DNA of 64,000 nucleotides, taken from Edaphobacter dinghuensis. Lineage in GTDB: Bacteria; Acidobacteriota; Terriglobia; Terriglobales; Acidobacteriaceae. The notes below the pieces were generated by a model. It was given only the letters and a program-made list of their open reading frames with translations. It had not been told where the DNA came from and searched no databases. Numbering within the stretch: position 1 is the stretch's first letter; each line of letters opens with the position of its first letter. This document shows positions 53,270 to 61,545 of this stretch, piece by piece. Both the position numbers and the translations under genes were made by a program. The stretch is taken from NCBI RefSeq assembly GCF_014640335.1, contig NZ_BMGT01000002.1, positions 1,364,001 to 1,428,000 on the forward strand. Direction: 5' to 3'.

Positions 53270-53566
53270 TTATTCAGGCAGAATTTCGGCATAAGAATCC
53301 ATGATTTCAGCTCCCAGGCCAGCGGCCAGACGCAGCACGGCCTCGTCGATGAGCCGGATCTGGCCAGTGAGATAACTGGTGGAGGATGAGATGGCTGCGA
53401 TTCCCAGCGTGGCCCGGTTCCAGACGATCCCATCGTCGAGCTCGGCGATCGAGAGGTTGAAGCCATGTCGAAGCTTATCCTTAATTGATCGAACGACTTG
53501 GCGACGGTCCTTGAGCGACTGCGCGTGAGGAATCTCCAGCTCGATGGTGAGTCTAGCTATTGGCAT
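53270..53566 (-). CDS. DUF503 family protein (YlxP-like)
   Basis: The 98-residue protein has the DUF503 pattern: LTIELEIPHAQSLKDRRQVV, IKDKLRHGFNLSIAELDDGI and WNRATLGIAAISS. YlxP-type proteins are linked to ribosome assembly by genomic context in the infB-rbfA cluster, as here next to rbfA. The ATG at 53566 fits the family; 22 upstream codons are unsupported. It is the first gene of this minus-strand operon, and the promoter probably lies in the 246 bases up to the diguanylate cyclase gene. Confidence 0.85.
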   Translation of the reverse strand: MPIARLTIELEIPHAQSLKDRRQVVRSIKDKLRHGFNLSIAELDDGIVWNRATLGIAAISSSTSYLTGQIRLIDEAVLRLAAGLGAEIMDSYAEILPE

Positions 53567-53736
53567 TGTTCCGAAGTCTTCGTCCCCCGGACAACGACAG
53601 CAAAAAGCGAGGGTTGAACTGTTAACTTTCATTGTAAAAGTACAGTGTGGGACTTATCCCTTTGCGCGCATAAGCGAAAGTGGGAACAAGGCAAATAAAC
53701 CAAAGTAACTTTAACACCCGCTAACGTTGGTTACTC

Positions 53737-53750
53737 TCGTAAGCTTACGA
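53737..53750. promoter_or_regulatory. 14-bp perfect palindrome upstream of the diguanylate cyclase
   Basis: TCGTAAGCTTACGA is an exact palindrome 62 bases before the start of the diguanylate cyclase gene and 170 bases from the divergent DUF503 gene. Its place and symmetry fit a dimeric repressor or activator site; no regulator can be named. Confidence 0.3.
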
Positions 53751-53812
53751 AAAAGCTTATAGCATCAGGGTTGCCGTGACAGATATCCTTACTGTTGACC
53801 TGACGGTGACAG

Positions 53813-55261
53813 ATGAGTACACGGCTAGCTGAGAACGAAAATGCCAGTCTCAAAGAGATTTGGACGCAGGAGTTACTAGACTCGCAACCGGAGCAGGAGT
53901 GCGATGAACTAGTGAAACTCGCTGCTGCAATCTGCGGGACACCGGTGGGACTGGTGACCCTGCTGGATGAGCGGCACCAATGGTTCCGATCGACCGATTG
54001 GCTGAAGCGACGGGAGACCCCACGAGAGGCCGCGTTTTGCGCGCACGTAGTGCGGCAATCGGGGCTGTTGGTCGTCACAGACTCATTCACCGATCCGCGG
54101 TTTGCCTCGAACCCATTAGTAACGAACGAGCCAGGCTTAAGGTTTTTTGCCGGGGTACCTCTTCAGACGGTGGATGGAGACTTGTTAGGTACGCTCTCTG
54201 TCATTGACATCGTGCCGCGCCTGCTCAGCGAAGAGCAAGGACACACGTTGGAGGTTCTGGGCAGGCAGGTGAGCGCGCGCTTGGAGCTGCTGTTGCAGCG
54301 TACCGCGCTGGAGCAGGCTTTGAAGGAGAAGGAAGAGGCCGCCGCGGGGCTGAGGGCGAGCGAGGAATTATTTCGTGCGTTTATGAACGCCAGCCCTTTT
54401 ATGAGCTACATCAAAGACTCGGCCGGGCGGCTGCTCTTCTATAACCGCAGCTTTGCTCAACGATTCGGCGTGAGCGAGTATGCGTGGCTGGGACGCACCG
54501 ACGAACAGCTGTGGCCGCGCAATCTAACAAAGTCGAGCCGCATCCACGATCTTGAAGTAATGGTTGGCGACCGGATTATCGAGAATGAGGAACAAGTTCG
54601 CGGAGCCGATGGCGTCATCCGCTCTCTGCGTTCCTTCAAGTTTCCCTGTCACGACTCGGCTGGAAATATTCTGCTGGCGGGAGTGGCGGTCGACGTCTCC
54701 GAAGAGGTGGCGCACAAGGCTGAACTGGAGCGCTACCACCGCGAGTTGGAAGAGGCCAACAACCGTCTGCGCAAGCTGGCAGTAACCGATGAGCTGACGG
54801 GACTGCGGAATCGCCGCGCATTCGAAGAGCGGCTGGTGATGGAGTTTTCGATGGCACGGCGCCGGAACCGTGAGCTGTCGGTTCTGCTGCTCGATGTGGA
54901 CGACTTCAAGAAGGTGAACGACCGCTGGGGTCATGCTGCAGGCGACGAGGTACTGCGTCGCCTGGGAACGATTCTGCAGACGACGGTGCGACTACCCGAT
55001 CTTCCGGCACGGTATGGCGGTGAGGAGTTTGTCGTGCTGCTGCCGGAGAGCGGTCAGGAGAGCGCCCTGGGGTTGGCCAAGCGCGTGATGTCGAGAGTGG
55101 CGATCGAGAAGTGGGAGAATGCGCCACTGACGATCAGCATCGGGATGGCTGCAATGGACGAATCTCTGGCCAATGGCTATCAGTTGGTGGAGAGAGCGGA
55201 CGAGGCTCTGTACGCGGCCAAGCGCGCAGGAAAAAATCGCGTCGTCGTGTACAACGGCTGA
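53813..55261 (+). CDS. GAF-PAS-GGDEF diguanylate cyclase
   Basis: The 482-residue soluble protein has an N-terminal GAF domain (about 25-165; FCAHVVRQSGLLVVTDSFTD, GVPLQTVDGDLLGTLSVID). A PAS domain (about 185-310) begins FRAFMNASPFMSYIKDSAGR and is followed by a short coiled coil. The C-terminal GGDEF domain carries GGEEF near residue 402 and the inhibitory RxxD site (RLPD) five residues before it. It should make cyclic di-GMP, under product inhibition, in response to a small ligand or redox signal bound by GAF or PAS. A palindrome lies upstream. Confidence 0.9.
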   Translation: MSTRLAENENASLKEIWTQELLDSQPEQECDELVKLAAAICGTPVGLVTLLDERHQWFRSTDWLKRRETPREAAFCAHVVRQSGLLVVTDSFTDPRFASNPLVTNEPGLRFFAGVPLQTVDGDLLGTLSVIDIVPRLLSEEQGHTLEVLGRQVSARLELLLQRTALEQALKEKEEAAAGLRASEELFRAFMNASPFMSYIKDSAGRLLFYNRSFAQRFGVSEYAWLGRTDEQLWPRNLTKSSRIHDLEVMVGDRIIENEEQVRGADGVIRSLRSFKFPCHDSAGNILLAGVAVDVSEEVAHKAELERYHRELEEANNRLRKLAVTDELTGLRNRRAFEERLVMEFSMARRRNRELSVLLLDVDDFKKVNDRWGHAAGDEVLRRLGTILQTTVRLPDLPARYGGEEFVVLLPESGQESALGLAKRVMSRVAIEKWENAPLTISIGMAAMDESLANGYQLVERADEALYAAKRAGKNRVVVYNG

Positions 55262-55301
55262 ACCTGCCGCGATAGCAGCCTACTGGCTCGCTATCTCCTC
55301 A

Positions 55302-55595
55302 CTATATTTTGGAGAGCCGGTCAAGATACGCTTGCAGAACGTCGCGGCGCAGTGTGTAGTTGACGAACTTTCCTTCTCGCCGGACATCGACCAGACCGGC
55401 GTTCTCCAACTCTTTCATGTGGTGCGAGAGCGTTGCCGGGCTGATAGGAAGGCCGCTTCGAATATCGCCGCATGCACACGAGGCACTACATTTGCCGATC
55501 TTCTGAAGGATGTCGTAGCGGCGCGGATCTGCCAGCGCGCGGGCGATGAGGGTAAGCTGGCGGTCGGTAAGAGTCATACGCTTGGTCGCTGTCAC
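55302..55595 (-). CDS. ArsR-family winged-helix transcriptional regulator
   Basis: The 97-residue protein has an ArsR winged helix: ALADPRRYDILQKIG, then PISPATLSHHMKELENAGLV as recognition helix, then the wing VDVRREGKFVNYTLRRD. The CSASCACGDI segment with three Cys may bind a metal or sense thiol oxidation, a common ArsR mode. The GTG at 55595 is chosen because GTAGGAG lies at a good distance. Other starts are the ATG at 55577 and a GTG at 55649. It has no adjacent target gene, so its regulon is unknown. Confidence 0.8.
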   Translation of the reverse strand: MTATKRMTLTDRQLTLIARALADPRRYDILQKIGKCSASCACGDIRSGLPISPATLSHHMKELENAGLVDVRREGKFVNYTLRRDVLQAYLDRLSKI

Positions 55596-55685
55596 TTGCA
55601 CTCCTACTGTAATGGATGTGCCATGGGGAGGCAGCGATGTATCAATCACTGAATTGCGGCGGATAACGATAACAGAGCGTCCTTT

Positions 55686-55725
55686 TCAAAAAGTTGAGGC
55701 GCACCTTTCGGGTGCGCCTCAACTT
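55686..55725 (-). terminator. Terminator of the spc/alpha ribosomal operon
   Basis: A perfect 15-bp stem (55691-55705 with 55711-55725) has a five-base loop; with the adjoining bases the minus strand reads into a run of T. It lies 17 bases after the rplQ stop and closes the operon. Confidence 0.9.
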
Positions 55726-55742
55726 CAACTCTAATCTCAGGT

Positions 55743-56222
55743 TTAGGGCTCAGCGTTGGGATCGGGAGCTTCGCCGGGGTTGCGCTCTTCCATCTGCTTG
55801 GCGAGCTCTTCACGCCGCTTGGTGCGGGCCTCTGCACGCTTCTGGGCCTTCTCGTTCAGCTCATGCTCTGCACCGAGAAGCTCGATGAATGCCATCTCGG
55901 CTGCGTCACCCTTGCGGGGTCCGCTGCGCACGATGCGCAGGTAGCCGCCGTTGCGGGCTCCGTAGCGGGGCGCTACCACTGCAAAGAGACGATCGACCGC
56001 ATCAGGAGTCATGAGGTAGGCAGCAGCCTGACGACGGGCGTGAACATCGCCGCGCTTGCCGAGGGTAATCATCTTCTCGACCAGAGGGCGGGTGGCTTTG
56101 CACTTGGTGATGGTGGTCTCGACGCGGTCCATCAGGATGATGGAGGTGACGAGGTTGCGCAGCATGGCGCGGCGGTGGCTGGTGTTGCGGCCTAATTTGA
56201 ATCCTGCATTACGGTGGCGCAT
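55743..56222 (-). CDS. rplQ: 50S ribosomal protein L17
   Basis: The 159-residue L17 begins with the conserved [20 protein letters not shown], continues with [20 protein letters not shown] and [21 protein letters not shown] charged C-terminal extension ([20 protein letters not shown] onwards) of about 35 residues goes beyond the E. coli protein. It is the last gene of the alpha operon, 97 bases after rpoA, with a strong terminator following. Confidence 0.96.
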   Translation of the reverse strand: MRHRNAGFKLGRNTSHRRAMLRNLVTSIILMDRVETTITKCKATRPLVEKMITLGKRGDVHARRQAAAYLMTPDAVDRLFAVVAPRYGARNGGYLRIVRSGPRKGDAAEMAFIELLGAEHELNEKAQKRAEARTKRREELAKQMEERNPGEAPDPNAEP

Positions 56223-56319
56223 TTGATCTCCTTCGACTGGGCTTTAGCCGTGAGTCGGAACTGCTGGTTGAAATGCGGAGGGACCGGGTTGAGTGGTCTC
56301 TCCGCTGTGAATCGTACGG

Positions 56320-57417
56320 TTAGAAGTTTTCGGGCTCGGCGGGAAGATCGAAGTCATCATCCTCGTCTTCGTCCTCATCGTCGTCATCGAAGTTGCCGAA
56401 GCTGGCGGCGAGGGTGGCTGCGGGCAGGACGGAGGTTGGTCCGGGCTGCGGGTTGCCGTGCTCGTCGATCTTCATGCCCAGCGAGAGGCCCATTTGAGCG
56501 AGGATTTCCTTGATCTCGTTCAGGGACTTGCGGCCAAAGTTCTTGGTCTTGAGCATCTCGGCTTCGGTCTTCTGGATGAGCTCGCCGATGGTGATGATGT
56601 TGGCGTTCTTGAGGCAGTTGTAGCTGCGAACGGAGAGCTCGAGCTCTTCGACAGAACGGTTGAGATTGTCATTTTGCAGCGCGGGGCCGTCGTGCAGACC
56701 GTCATGACCGGCTTCGAGCTCTTCTTCGAAGTTGATGAAGATGGTCATGTGGTCTTTGAGCAGCTTGGCAGAGAGGCCGAGTGCGTCTGCGGGAAGGACG
56801 GTTCCGTTGGTCCAGATCTCGACGGTGAGCTTGTCGTAGTCGGTGATCTGACCGAGACGGGCGGCCTCGACGAGGTAGTTGACCTTGCGGACGGGCGAGT
56901 GAACGGAGTCGACGGGAATGAAGCCGAGACCGAGATCGCTGTCGAAGTTCTTGTCGGCAGAGATGTAGCCACGGCCGCGCTTTAAGCGCATCTCCATGTC
57001 GATCTTGCCGCCTTCGGAGATGGTGCAGATGTAGACGTCCTTGTCGAGAATCTCGACGTCGCCGTCGGCCTCGATGGACCCCGAGGTGACAACACCGGCC
57101 TGGTCGGCGCGGAGGTAGAGAGCCTTGGGGCCTTCGCCGTTGAGCTTGAAAGGAATCTGCTTCAGGTTGAGGATAATGTCAGTCGCGTCCTCAACAACGC
57201 CGGTGATCGACTGGAACTCGTGCAGCACGCCTTCGATGCGAACGGCGGTGACGGCAGCGCCTTCGATGGACGAAAGCAGGGTGCGGCGGAGCGCATTGCC
57301 GATAGTGGTACCGAAGCCGCGCTCAAAGGGCTGCGCGGAAAACTTGCCGTACTTGTCGGTGAGTGTTTCGGTGTCGACTGCGAGGCGCTTGGGTTTTTGG
57401 AATCCTCTCCAAAGCAT
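56320..57417 (-). CDS. rpoA: DNA-directed RNA polymerase alpha subunit
   Basis: The 365-residue alpha subunit starts [20 protein letters not shown]. The N-terminal assembly domain contains [20 protein letters not shown]. The C-terminal domain ([34 protein letters not shown]) binds UP elements and activators. The tail ([20 protein letters not shown]) is strongly acidic and longer than in E. coli. The ATG at 57417 has AAGGAGA upstream; the longer open frame runs into the repeat at 57512-57545 and is not coding. It lies between rpsD and rplQ. Confidence 0.96.
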   Translation of the reverse strand: MLWRGFQKPKRLAVDTETLTDKYGKFSAQPFERGFGTTIGNALRRTLLSSIEGAAVTAVRIEGVLHEFQSITGVVEDATDIILNLKQIPFKLNGEGPKALYLRADQAGVVTSGSIEADGDVEILDKDVYICTISEGGKIDMEMRLKRGRGYISADKNFDSDLGLGFIPVDSVHSPVRKVNYLVEAARLGQITDYDKLTVEIWTNGTVLPADALGLSAKLLKDHMTIFINFEEELEAGHDGLHDGPALQNDNLNRSVEELELSVRSYNCLKNANIITIGELIQKTEAEMLKTKNFGRKSLNEIKEILAQMGLSLGMKIDEHGNPQPGPTSVLPAATLAASFGNFDDDDEDEDEDDDFDLPAEPENF

Positions 57418-57511
57418 GTGGTTCTCCTTTATCCGTCCTGGCCGCGATGCATTTTGCGGACCGGCAGGTGGTTCGGTTGCGGTTAAGTTGTGGGTACTGC
57501 TGTGAGAAGAA

Positions 57512-57545
57512 CCCCATGTCCGAAAATCCGGACATGGGGCACCCA
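57512..57545. repeat. GGGTGCCCCA-type palindromic repeat, copy 4 (inverted)
   Basis: A perfect 11-bp hairpin (57512-57522 with 57529-57539, six-base loop) carries the leader GGGTGCC on the minus strand. It lies between rpsD and rpoA inside the ribosomal operon, 95 bases before the rpoA start. Confidence 0.75.
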
Positions 57546-57564
57546 ATCTTTGTAAACAGCAAAG

Positions 57565-58197
57565 TTACTTGCTGTAGAGTTCGACGATCAGCTGCTCGTT
57601 GACGGGCAGGTTGACATCTTCGCGCTTCGGCAGAGCAAGAACTTTGCCGGAGAGATTGTCGCGGTTGATGTCGAGCCACTGAACTGCATTCTGACCGCTG
57701 GCAAAGTTCTTCGACTCTTCGAGAACCACCAGGGACTTGGAGCCTTCGCGGATCGCGATCTCGTCGCCGACCTTGCACTGGAAGGACGGGATGTTGACCT
57801 TGCGGCCGTTGACCTGAATGTGGCCGTGGCGAACGATCTGGCGGGCCTGACGGCGGCTCATCGCAAAGCCGAGACGGTAGCACACGTTGTCGAGGCGGGT
57901 CTCAAGCTGCTGCAGCAGGAGTTCGCCGGTGACGCCGGTGCGGTTCGAGGCCTTCTGGTAGTAGGCGCGGAACTGGGTCTCGAGCGTGAAGTAGATGCGC
58001 TTGGCCTTCTGCTTCTCGCGAAGCTGCAGACCGTAGCCAACAACCTTCTTCTGCTTCTTGGACTGGCCGTGCTGGCCGGGGGGGAAGTTGCGCTTCTCGA
58101 CGGGGCATTTTTCTGAGAAGCATTTGGCTCCCTTGAGGAAGAGCTTGGTGCCGTCGCGGCGGCAGAGGCGGCAGACGGGTCCTGTGTAACGTGCCAT
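57565..58197 (-). CDS. rpsD: 30S ribosomal protein S4
   Basis: The 210-residue S4 nucleates 30S assembly and binds 16S rRNA. It has an N-terminal zinc-type Cys set ([11 protein letters not shown] and CFSEKC), so it is the C+ form. The conserved [14 protein letters not shown] and the S4 RNA-binding domain ([38 protein letters not shown]) follow. The ATG at 58197 has TAGGAG upstream and gives the family start MARYTGP. It follows the small membrane ORF and precedes rpoA. Confidence 0.96.
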   Translation of the reverse strand: MARYTGPVCRLCRRDGTKLFLKGAKCFSEKCPVEKRNFPPGQHGQSKKQKKVVGYGLQLREKQKAKRIYFTLETQFRAYYQKASNRTGVTGELLLQQLETRLDNVCYRLGFAMSRRQARQIVRHGHIQVNGRKVNIPSFQCKVGDEIAIREGSKSLVVLEESKNFASGQNAVQWLDINRDNLSGKVLALPKREDVNLPVNEQLIVELYSK

Positions 58198-58207
58198 GGT
58201 ATTGCTC

Positions 58208-58483
58208 CTATTCTTTGGTAATTCTGGTGTCGATCGTTTTACGCGCTGGCTGCGCTTCGTCACGATCCTGTTTCACAGCAGGCTTTGCCCACTGAGGAAA
58301 ATTTCTACTTGACCACCACGCAATTGCGTTCATGAGCGTGAAGGCAAATATCAAACCAATTATGGAGGGCCAGTCCGACCGGATCTGACCCTTCCACCAA
58401 ACAAATACTAGAGATACGGCATTGAAGAGCAAGAAAGCGGACTTCTTACTCATCAGATCCGGGATCTCAGGAAGCCACTTCAT
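58208..58483 (-). CDS. Small hypothetical membrane protein inside the ribosomal operon
   Basis: The 91-residue protein lies between rpsK and rpsD, two bases after the rpsK stop. It has two membrane helices, KSAFLLFNAVSLVFVWW and WPSIIGLIFAFTLMNAIAWW, and a charged C-terminus (KQDRDEAQPARKTIDTRITK). I do not recognise it. Base composition is lower in GC than the flanking ribosomal genes. No strong ribosome-binding site precedes the ATG at 58483; another ATG at 58453 is possible. Two regular helices and the clean fit in the gap support a real gene. Confidence 0.6.
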   Translation of the reverse strand: MKWLPEIPDLMSKKSAFLLFNAVSLVFVWWKGQIRSDWPSIIGLIFAFTLMNAIAWWSSRNFPQWAKPAVKQDRDEAQPARKTIDTRITKE

Positions 58484-58485
58484 AC

Positions 58486-58908
58486 TTATACGCGGCGGCG
58501 CTTCGGCGGACGGCAGCCGTTGTGCGGCATGGGCGTAACGTCGCGGATGCTGCGAACCTCGATGCCTGCGGTAGCGAGAGCGCGGATCGCGGATTCACGG
58601 CCGGAGCCGGGACCGGAGACGCGCACATCGACCGAACGAAGACCGTGGTCGCGGGCTGCATTAGCAGCGCCGACAGCCGCCTGCTGCGCGGCAAACGGGG
58701 TACCCTTGCGGGAGCCACGGAAGCCGAGCGAACCACTGCTCTTCCAGGAGAGCGTGTTGCCAGCCTGGTCGGTGATGGTGACGATGGTGTTGTTGAATGA
58801 TGCCTGGATGAAGACGAGGCCGAATGGAACATTCTTGCGTTCGCGCTTCTTGAACTTCTTATTCTTGCCAGGCTTGGCTGCGCCTTTGGTGTTCTGTGTC
58901 TTCGCCAT
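58486..58908 (-). CDS. rpsK: 30S ribosomal protein S11
   Basis: The 140-residue S11 has the universal pattern [57 protein letters not shown] and the end [13 protein letters not shown]. It forms the platform of the 30S subunit. The ATG at 58908 directly abuts the rpsM stop. A short basic N-terminal extension ([20 protein letters not shown]) is present. Confidence 0.96.
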   Translation of the reverse strand: MAKTQNTKGAAKPGKNKKFKKRERKNVPFGLVFIQASFNNTIVTITDQAGNTLSWKSSGSLGFRGSRKGTPFAAQQAAVGAANAARDHGLRSVDVRVSGPGSGRESAIRALATAGIEVRSIRDVTPMPHNGCRPPKRRRV

Positions 58909-59289
58909 TTATTTCGTCGCTTTCTTCTTACCGGCAACGGTGCCCTTGCGCGGGCCTTTGCGGGTGCGAGCGTTGGTGTGGGTGCGCTGACCGCGAACCG
59001 GCAGGCTGCGGCGATGGCGGAGACCACGGTAGGACTGAATTTCAATGAGACGCTTGATGTTCAGCGAGACATCCTTGCGGAGGTCGCCTTCGATCTGGCC
59101 CTCTTCTTCGATGACTTGACGGATGCGGTTCAGCTGATCCTCGTCGAGGGTCGCGATCTTTGCGAAGGGATCGACGTCCGCCTTCGCGAGGATCTTGGCC
59201 GCGCGCGAGTCGCCGATGCCAAAAATGTAGGTGAGACCGATGCGCGCCTGTTTGTTGTTAGGGACATCGACTCCAGCAATACGTGCCAT
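58909..59289 (-). CDS. rpsM: 30S ribosomal protein S13
   Basis: The 126-residue S13 is recognised by [34 protein letters not shown] and the C-terminal [20 protein letters not shown] then [13 protein letters not shown]. It contacts tRNA and the 50S subunit in the head of the 30S subunit. The ATG at 59289 is the family start. It lies 141 bases after rpmJ. Confidence 0.96.
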   Translation of the reverse strand: MARIAGVDVPNNKQARIGLTYIFGIGDSRAAKILAKADVDPFAKIATLDEDQLNRIRQVIEEEGQIEGDLRKDVSLNIKRLIEIQSYRGLRHRRSLPVRGQRTHTNARTRKGPRKGTVAGKKKATK

Positions 59290-59430
59290 GGGGTTCCTTT
59301 TCGGTTAGGCTCCTGGAACTGGTCGGGGAGCGGGTTGATGGTCTTCGGTTTTCCCGGCGGGTTCAACGCAAGCCTTGATTTCGGCTAACTAGCCCGCAGG
59401 GGCCGATATAAAACAGAGATAAAATTTTCT

Positions 59431-59544
59431 TTATCCCTGGCGCTGCTTGTGCTTGGCGTTCTCGCAGATGACGCGAACGACGCCGCGGCGATGGATTACC
59501 TTGCACTTATCGCAGATCTTCTTGACTGATGCACGAACCTTCAT
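59431..59544 (-). CDS. rpmJ: 50S ribosomal protein L36
   Basis: The 37-residue L36 is the zinc-binding form: [20 protein letters not shown], then [17 protein letters not shown]. The three Cys and the His are the usual zinc ligands. The ATG at 59544 has AAGGGA upstream; a longer open frame of 27 codons before it is not coding. It is between infA and rpsM. Confidence 0.95.
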   Translation of the reverse strand: MKVRASVKKICDKCKVIHRRGVVRVICENAKHKQRQG

Positions 59545-59661
59545 TTGATTCCCTTCTAAGTCGTGCCTCGGAGACGAAGCCTCTTTGGCATGTTGCATGC
59601 GCGACACGGCCAAAGCCATGCCCACAACTGATGAATACGGCTACATACAGCCGGGGATTGT

Positions 59662-59880
59662 CTACTTGTAGCGGTAGACGATACGGCCACGGTTGAGATC
59701 GTACGGACTGAGCTCAATCGCGACACGGTCGCCGGGGAGGATGCGGATGAAGTTTTTACGCATACGTCCGGAGACGTGCGCAAGAGCCTGATGCTTGTTT
59801 TCAAGCTCGACCTTGAACATCGCGTTCGGCAGCGTCTCAACGACAACCGCCATCACTTCAATTGCATCTTCCTTCGACAA
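59662..59880 (-). CDS. infA: Translation initiation factor IF-1 (TTG start)
   Basis: The 72-residue OB-fold protein matches IF-1: [60 protein letters not shown], and [11 protein letters not shown]. It blocks the A site during initiation. The start codon is TTG at 59880, supported by AGAGGAG seven bases upstream and by the family N-terminus MSKED; no ATG lies before it in frame. A TTG start could keep expression low. It lies between map and rpmJ. Confidence 0.95.
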   Translation of the reverse strand: MSKEDAIEVMAVVVETLPNAMFKVELENKHQALAHVSGRMRKNFIRILPGDRVAIELSPYDLNRGRIVYRYK

Positions 59881-60048
59881 ACGATCTCCTCTGGAAAACC
59901 CGGAGCTGAACCCCGAATTTCCTCAAATACTTCAGCGTTTAGAGAACCGCTGTTTGAATCTCTTTTTAGTGGACAGACAACCACTGTTGCTGCAATTACT
60001 CATGACACACGCATCATCTCTCATCATACCCCCAAATGGGCAGATTTC

Positions 60049-60798
60049 CTAGCGGGTAAGCACCCGGGGACCATCTTTTGTGATGGCAACAGTATGCTCA
60101 AAGTGGGCGCTGTAGCTTCCATCGACGGTCACAGCGGTCCATCCGTCCTTCAGAACTCGAACTTCCGGGCCTCCCGCATTGATCATCGGCTCGATGGCGA
60201 GGACCATGCCTGCCTTGAGACGGGGGCCTTTTCCTGCGGTGCCGAAGTTGGGAACTTGGGGGTCTTCGTGCATGGATTTGCCGATGCCGTGCCCCACAAA
60301 GTCACGGACGACCCCAAAACCAGCGGCCTCGCACATCTGCTGAACGGCGGCGGAGATGTCGAAGAGGCGACCACCTACTTGGCATTGCTGGATGGCAGCT
60401 TCGAGCGAAGCATTGGTCACGTCAAGGAGCTTTTGCGTCTCGGGGCTGACCTTGCCTACCGGATAGGTTACGGCAGCGTCGGAGTAAAAGCCGTCAATAA
60501 TGACGCCGCAGTCGATGGAGATAATGTCCCCTTCGTTGAGAACACGTTTTTCGTTCGGCATTCCATGCACGACCTCGTTATTGACCGAGGTGCAGAGCGC
60601 TGCTGGGTAGCCGTGGTAACCCTTGAATGCTGCGATTCCGCCGAGCTCCGCAATCTTGCGGACGGCGACATTCTCAAGATCCATCGTGGTAGCGCCCGGC
60701 TTAACGAAGGGCGCAATAGCATCGTGGACCTGGCGGAGGGCCTTGCCGGAGATCCGCATCTTCTCGATCTCTGCGGGCGATTTGATAAGTATGGCCAT
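60049..60798 (-). CDS. map: Methionine aminopeptidase, type I
   Basis: The 249-residue enzyme removes N-terminal Met from nascent proteins. The five metal ligands are seen in DCGVIIDGFYSDAAVTYPVG (two Asp), FVGHGIGKSMHEDPQV (His), MVLAIEPMI (Glu) and FEHTVAI (Glu). Substrate His is in GYHGYPAALCTSVNNEVVHG. The protein has no N-terminal zinc finger. The ATG at 60798 lies two bases after the adk stop, so translation is probably coupled. The gene is in the usual secY-adk-map-infA order. Confidence 0.95.
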   Translation of the reverse strand: MAILIKSPAEIEKMRISGKALRQVHDAIAPFVKPGATTMDLENVAVRKIAELGGIAAFKGYHGYPAALCTSVNNEVVHGMPNEKRVLNEGDIISIDCGVIIDGFYSDAAVTYPVGKVSPETQKLLDVTNASLEAAIQQCQVGGRLFDISAAVQQMCEAAGFGVVRDFVGHGIGKSMHEDPQVPNFGTAGKGPRLKAGMVLAIEPMINAGGPEVRVLKDGWTAVTVDGSYSAHFEHTVAITKDGPRVLTR

Positions 60799-60800
60799 TG

Positions 60801-61541
60801 TTATAACTTAGGGTTCGATCCGCGCAACGCCTTCAACGCAGTGATAATGCTTTGCGATACTTCCTCAACAGCGGGCTCGCCACTGACCTCGCGGAAGCGA
60901 TTGCTTGCGCGATAGTGCTCGATCACCGGTGCAGTCAGAGACTCGTACGCCTTCATTCGTTCGACAAAAGCCTCTTCCGTATCATCGCTGCGATGCTGAA
61001 GGGAACTTCCATCGATATCGCAGACGCCCGGTTTCGCCGGCGGATGCGAGTAGATGTTATAGATGTGCTTGCAGGCCAAACAGATTCGCCGCCCAGTGAT
61101 GCGACGGAGCAGCTCGGCCTCATCGACGCGAATGTTGACTGCTACCAGCGGCGGTGTCTCACGGAAGATAGGAAGATGAGTGTCCAGCCACGTTGCCTGA
61201 GCAAGGGTGCGGGGAAATCCGTCGAGGATATAGCCAGCGTGGACGTCATCCGCTGTGAGGCGAGCCTGCACCATGTCGTTGACGATCTGGTCAGGGACGA
61301 GTTGCCCCTTATCCATCAACCCCTTTGCGGTCTTGCCCAGCTCGGTTCCCTTCGCAATGTTCTCGCGCAGAATATCTCCGGTAGAGATCTGCGGAATACC
61401 GAAGGTGGCCATGAGCAATTGGGCCTGCGTGCCTTTACCTACTCCGGGCGCGCCTAAAAGGAGTACCGGCCCAGGCAGAAATGTGCTGTATGCCGGGGCC
61501 GGGGAATGATGAGCTGCGGAATCGCTGGTCAATGTCGGCAC
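60801..61541 (-). CDS. adk: Adenylate kinase with non-ATG start and N-terminal extension
   Basis: The product is about 246 residues. The P-loop GAPGVGKGTQAQ, the AMP site QISTGDILRENIAKGT and ILDGFPRTLAQA, and a LID domain with CLACKHIYNIYSHPPAKPGV and CDIDGSSL are seen. The LID keeps three Cys and has Asp as the fourth ligand, a known zinc variant. It equilibrates AMP, ADP and ATP. No ATG precedes the P-loop in frame. The start is GTG at 61541 or TTG at 61532; the latter has AGGGAAG at a better distance. This gives about 27 extra residues before the usual N-terminus. It lies four bases after secY. Confidence 0.9.
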   Translation of the reverse strand: MPTLTSDSAAHHSPAPAYSTFLPGPVLLLGAPGVGKGTQAQLLMATFGIPQISTGDILRENIAKGTELGKTAKGLMDKGQLVPDQIVNDMVQARLTADDVHAGYILDGFPRTLAQATWLDTHLPIFRETPPLVAVNIRVDEAELLRRITGRRICLACKHIYNIYSHPPAKPGVCDIDGSSLQHRSDDTEEAFVERMKAYESLTAPVIEHYRASNRFREVSGEPAVEEVSQSIITALKALRGSNPKL

Positions 61542-61545
61542 TTCC

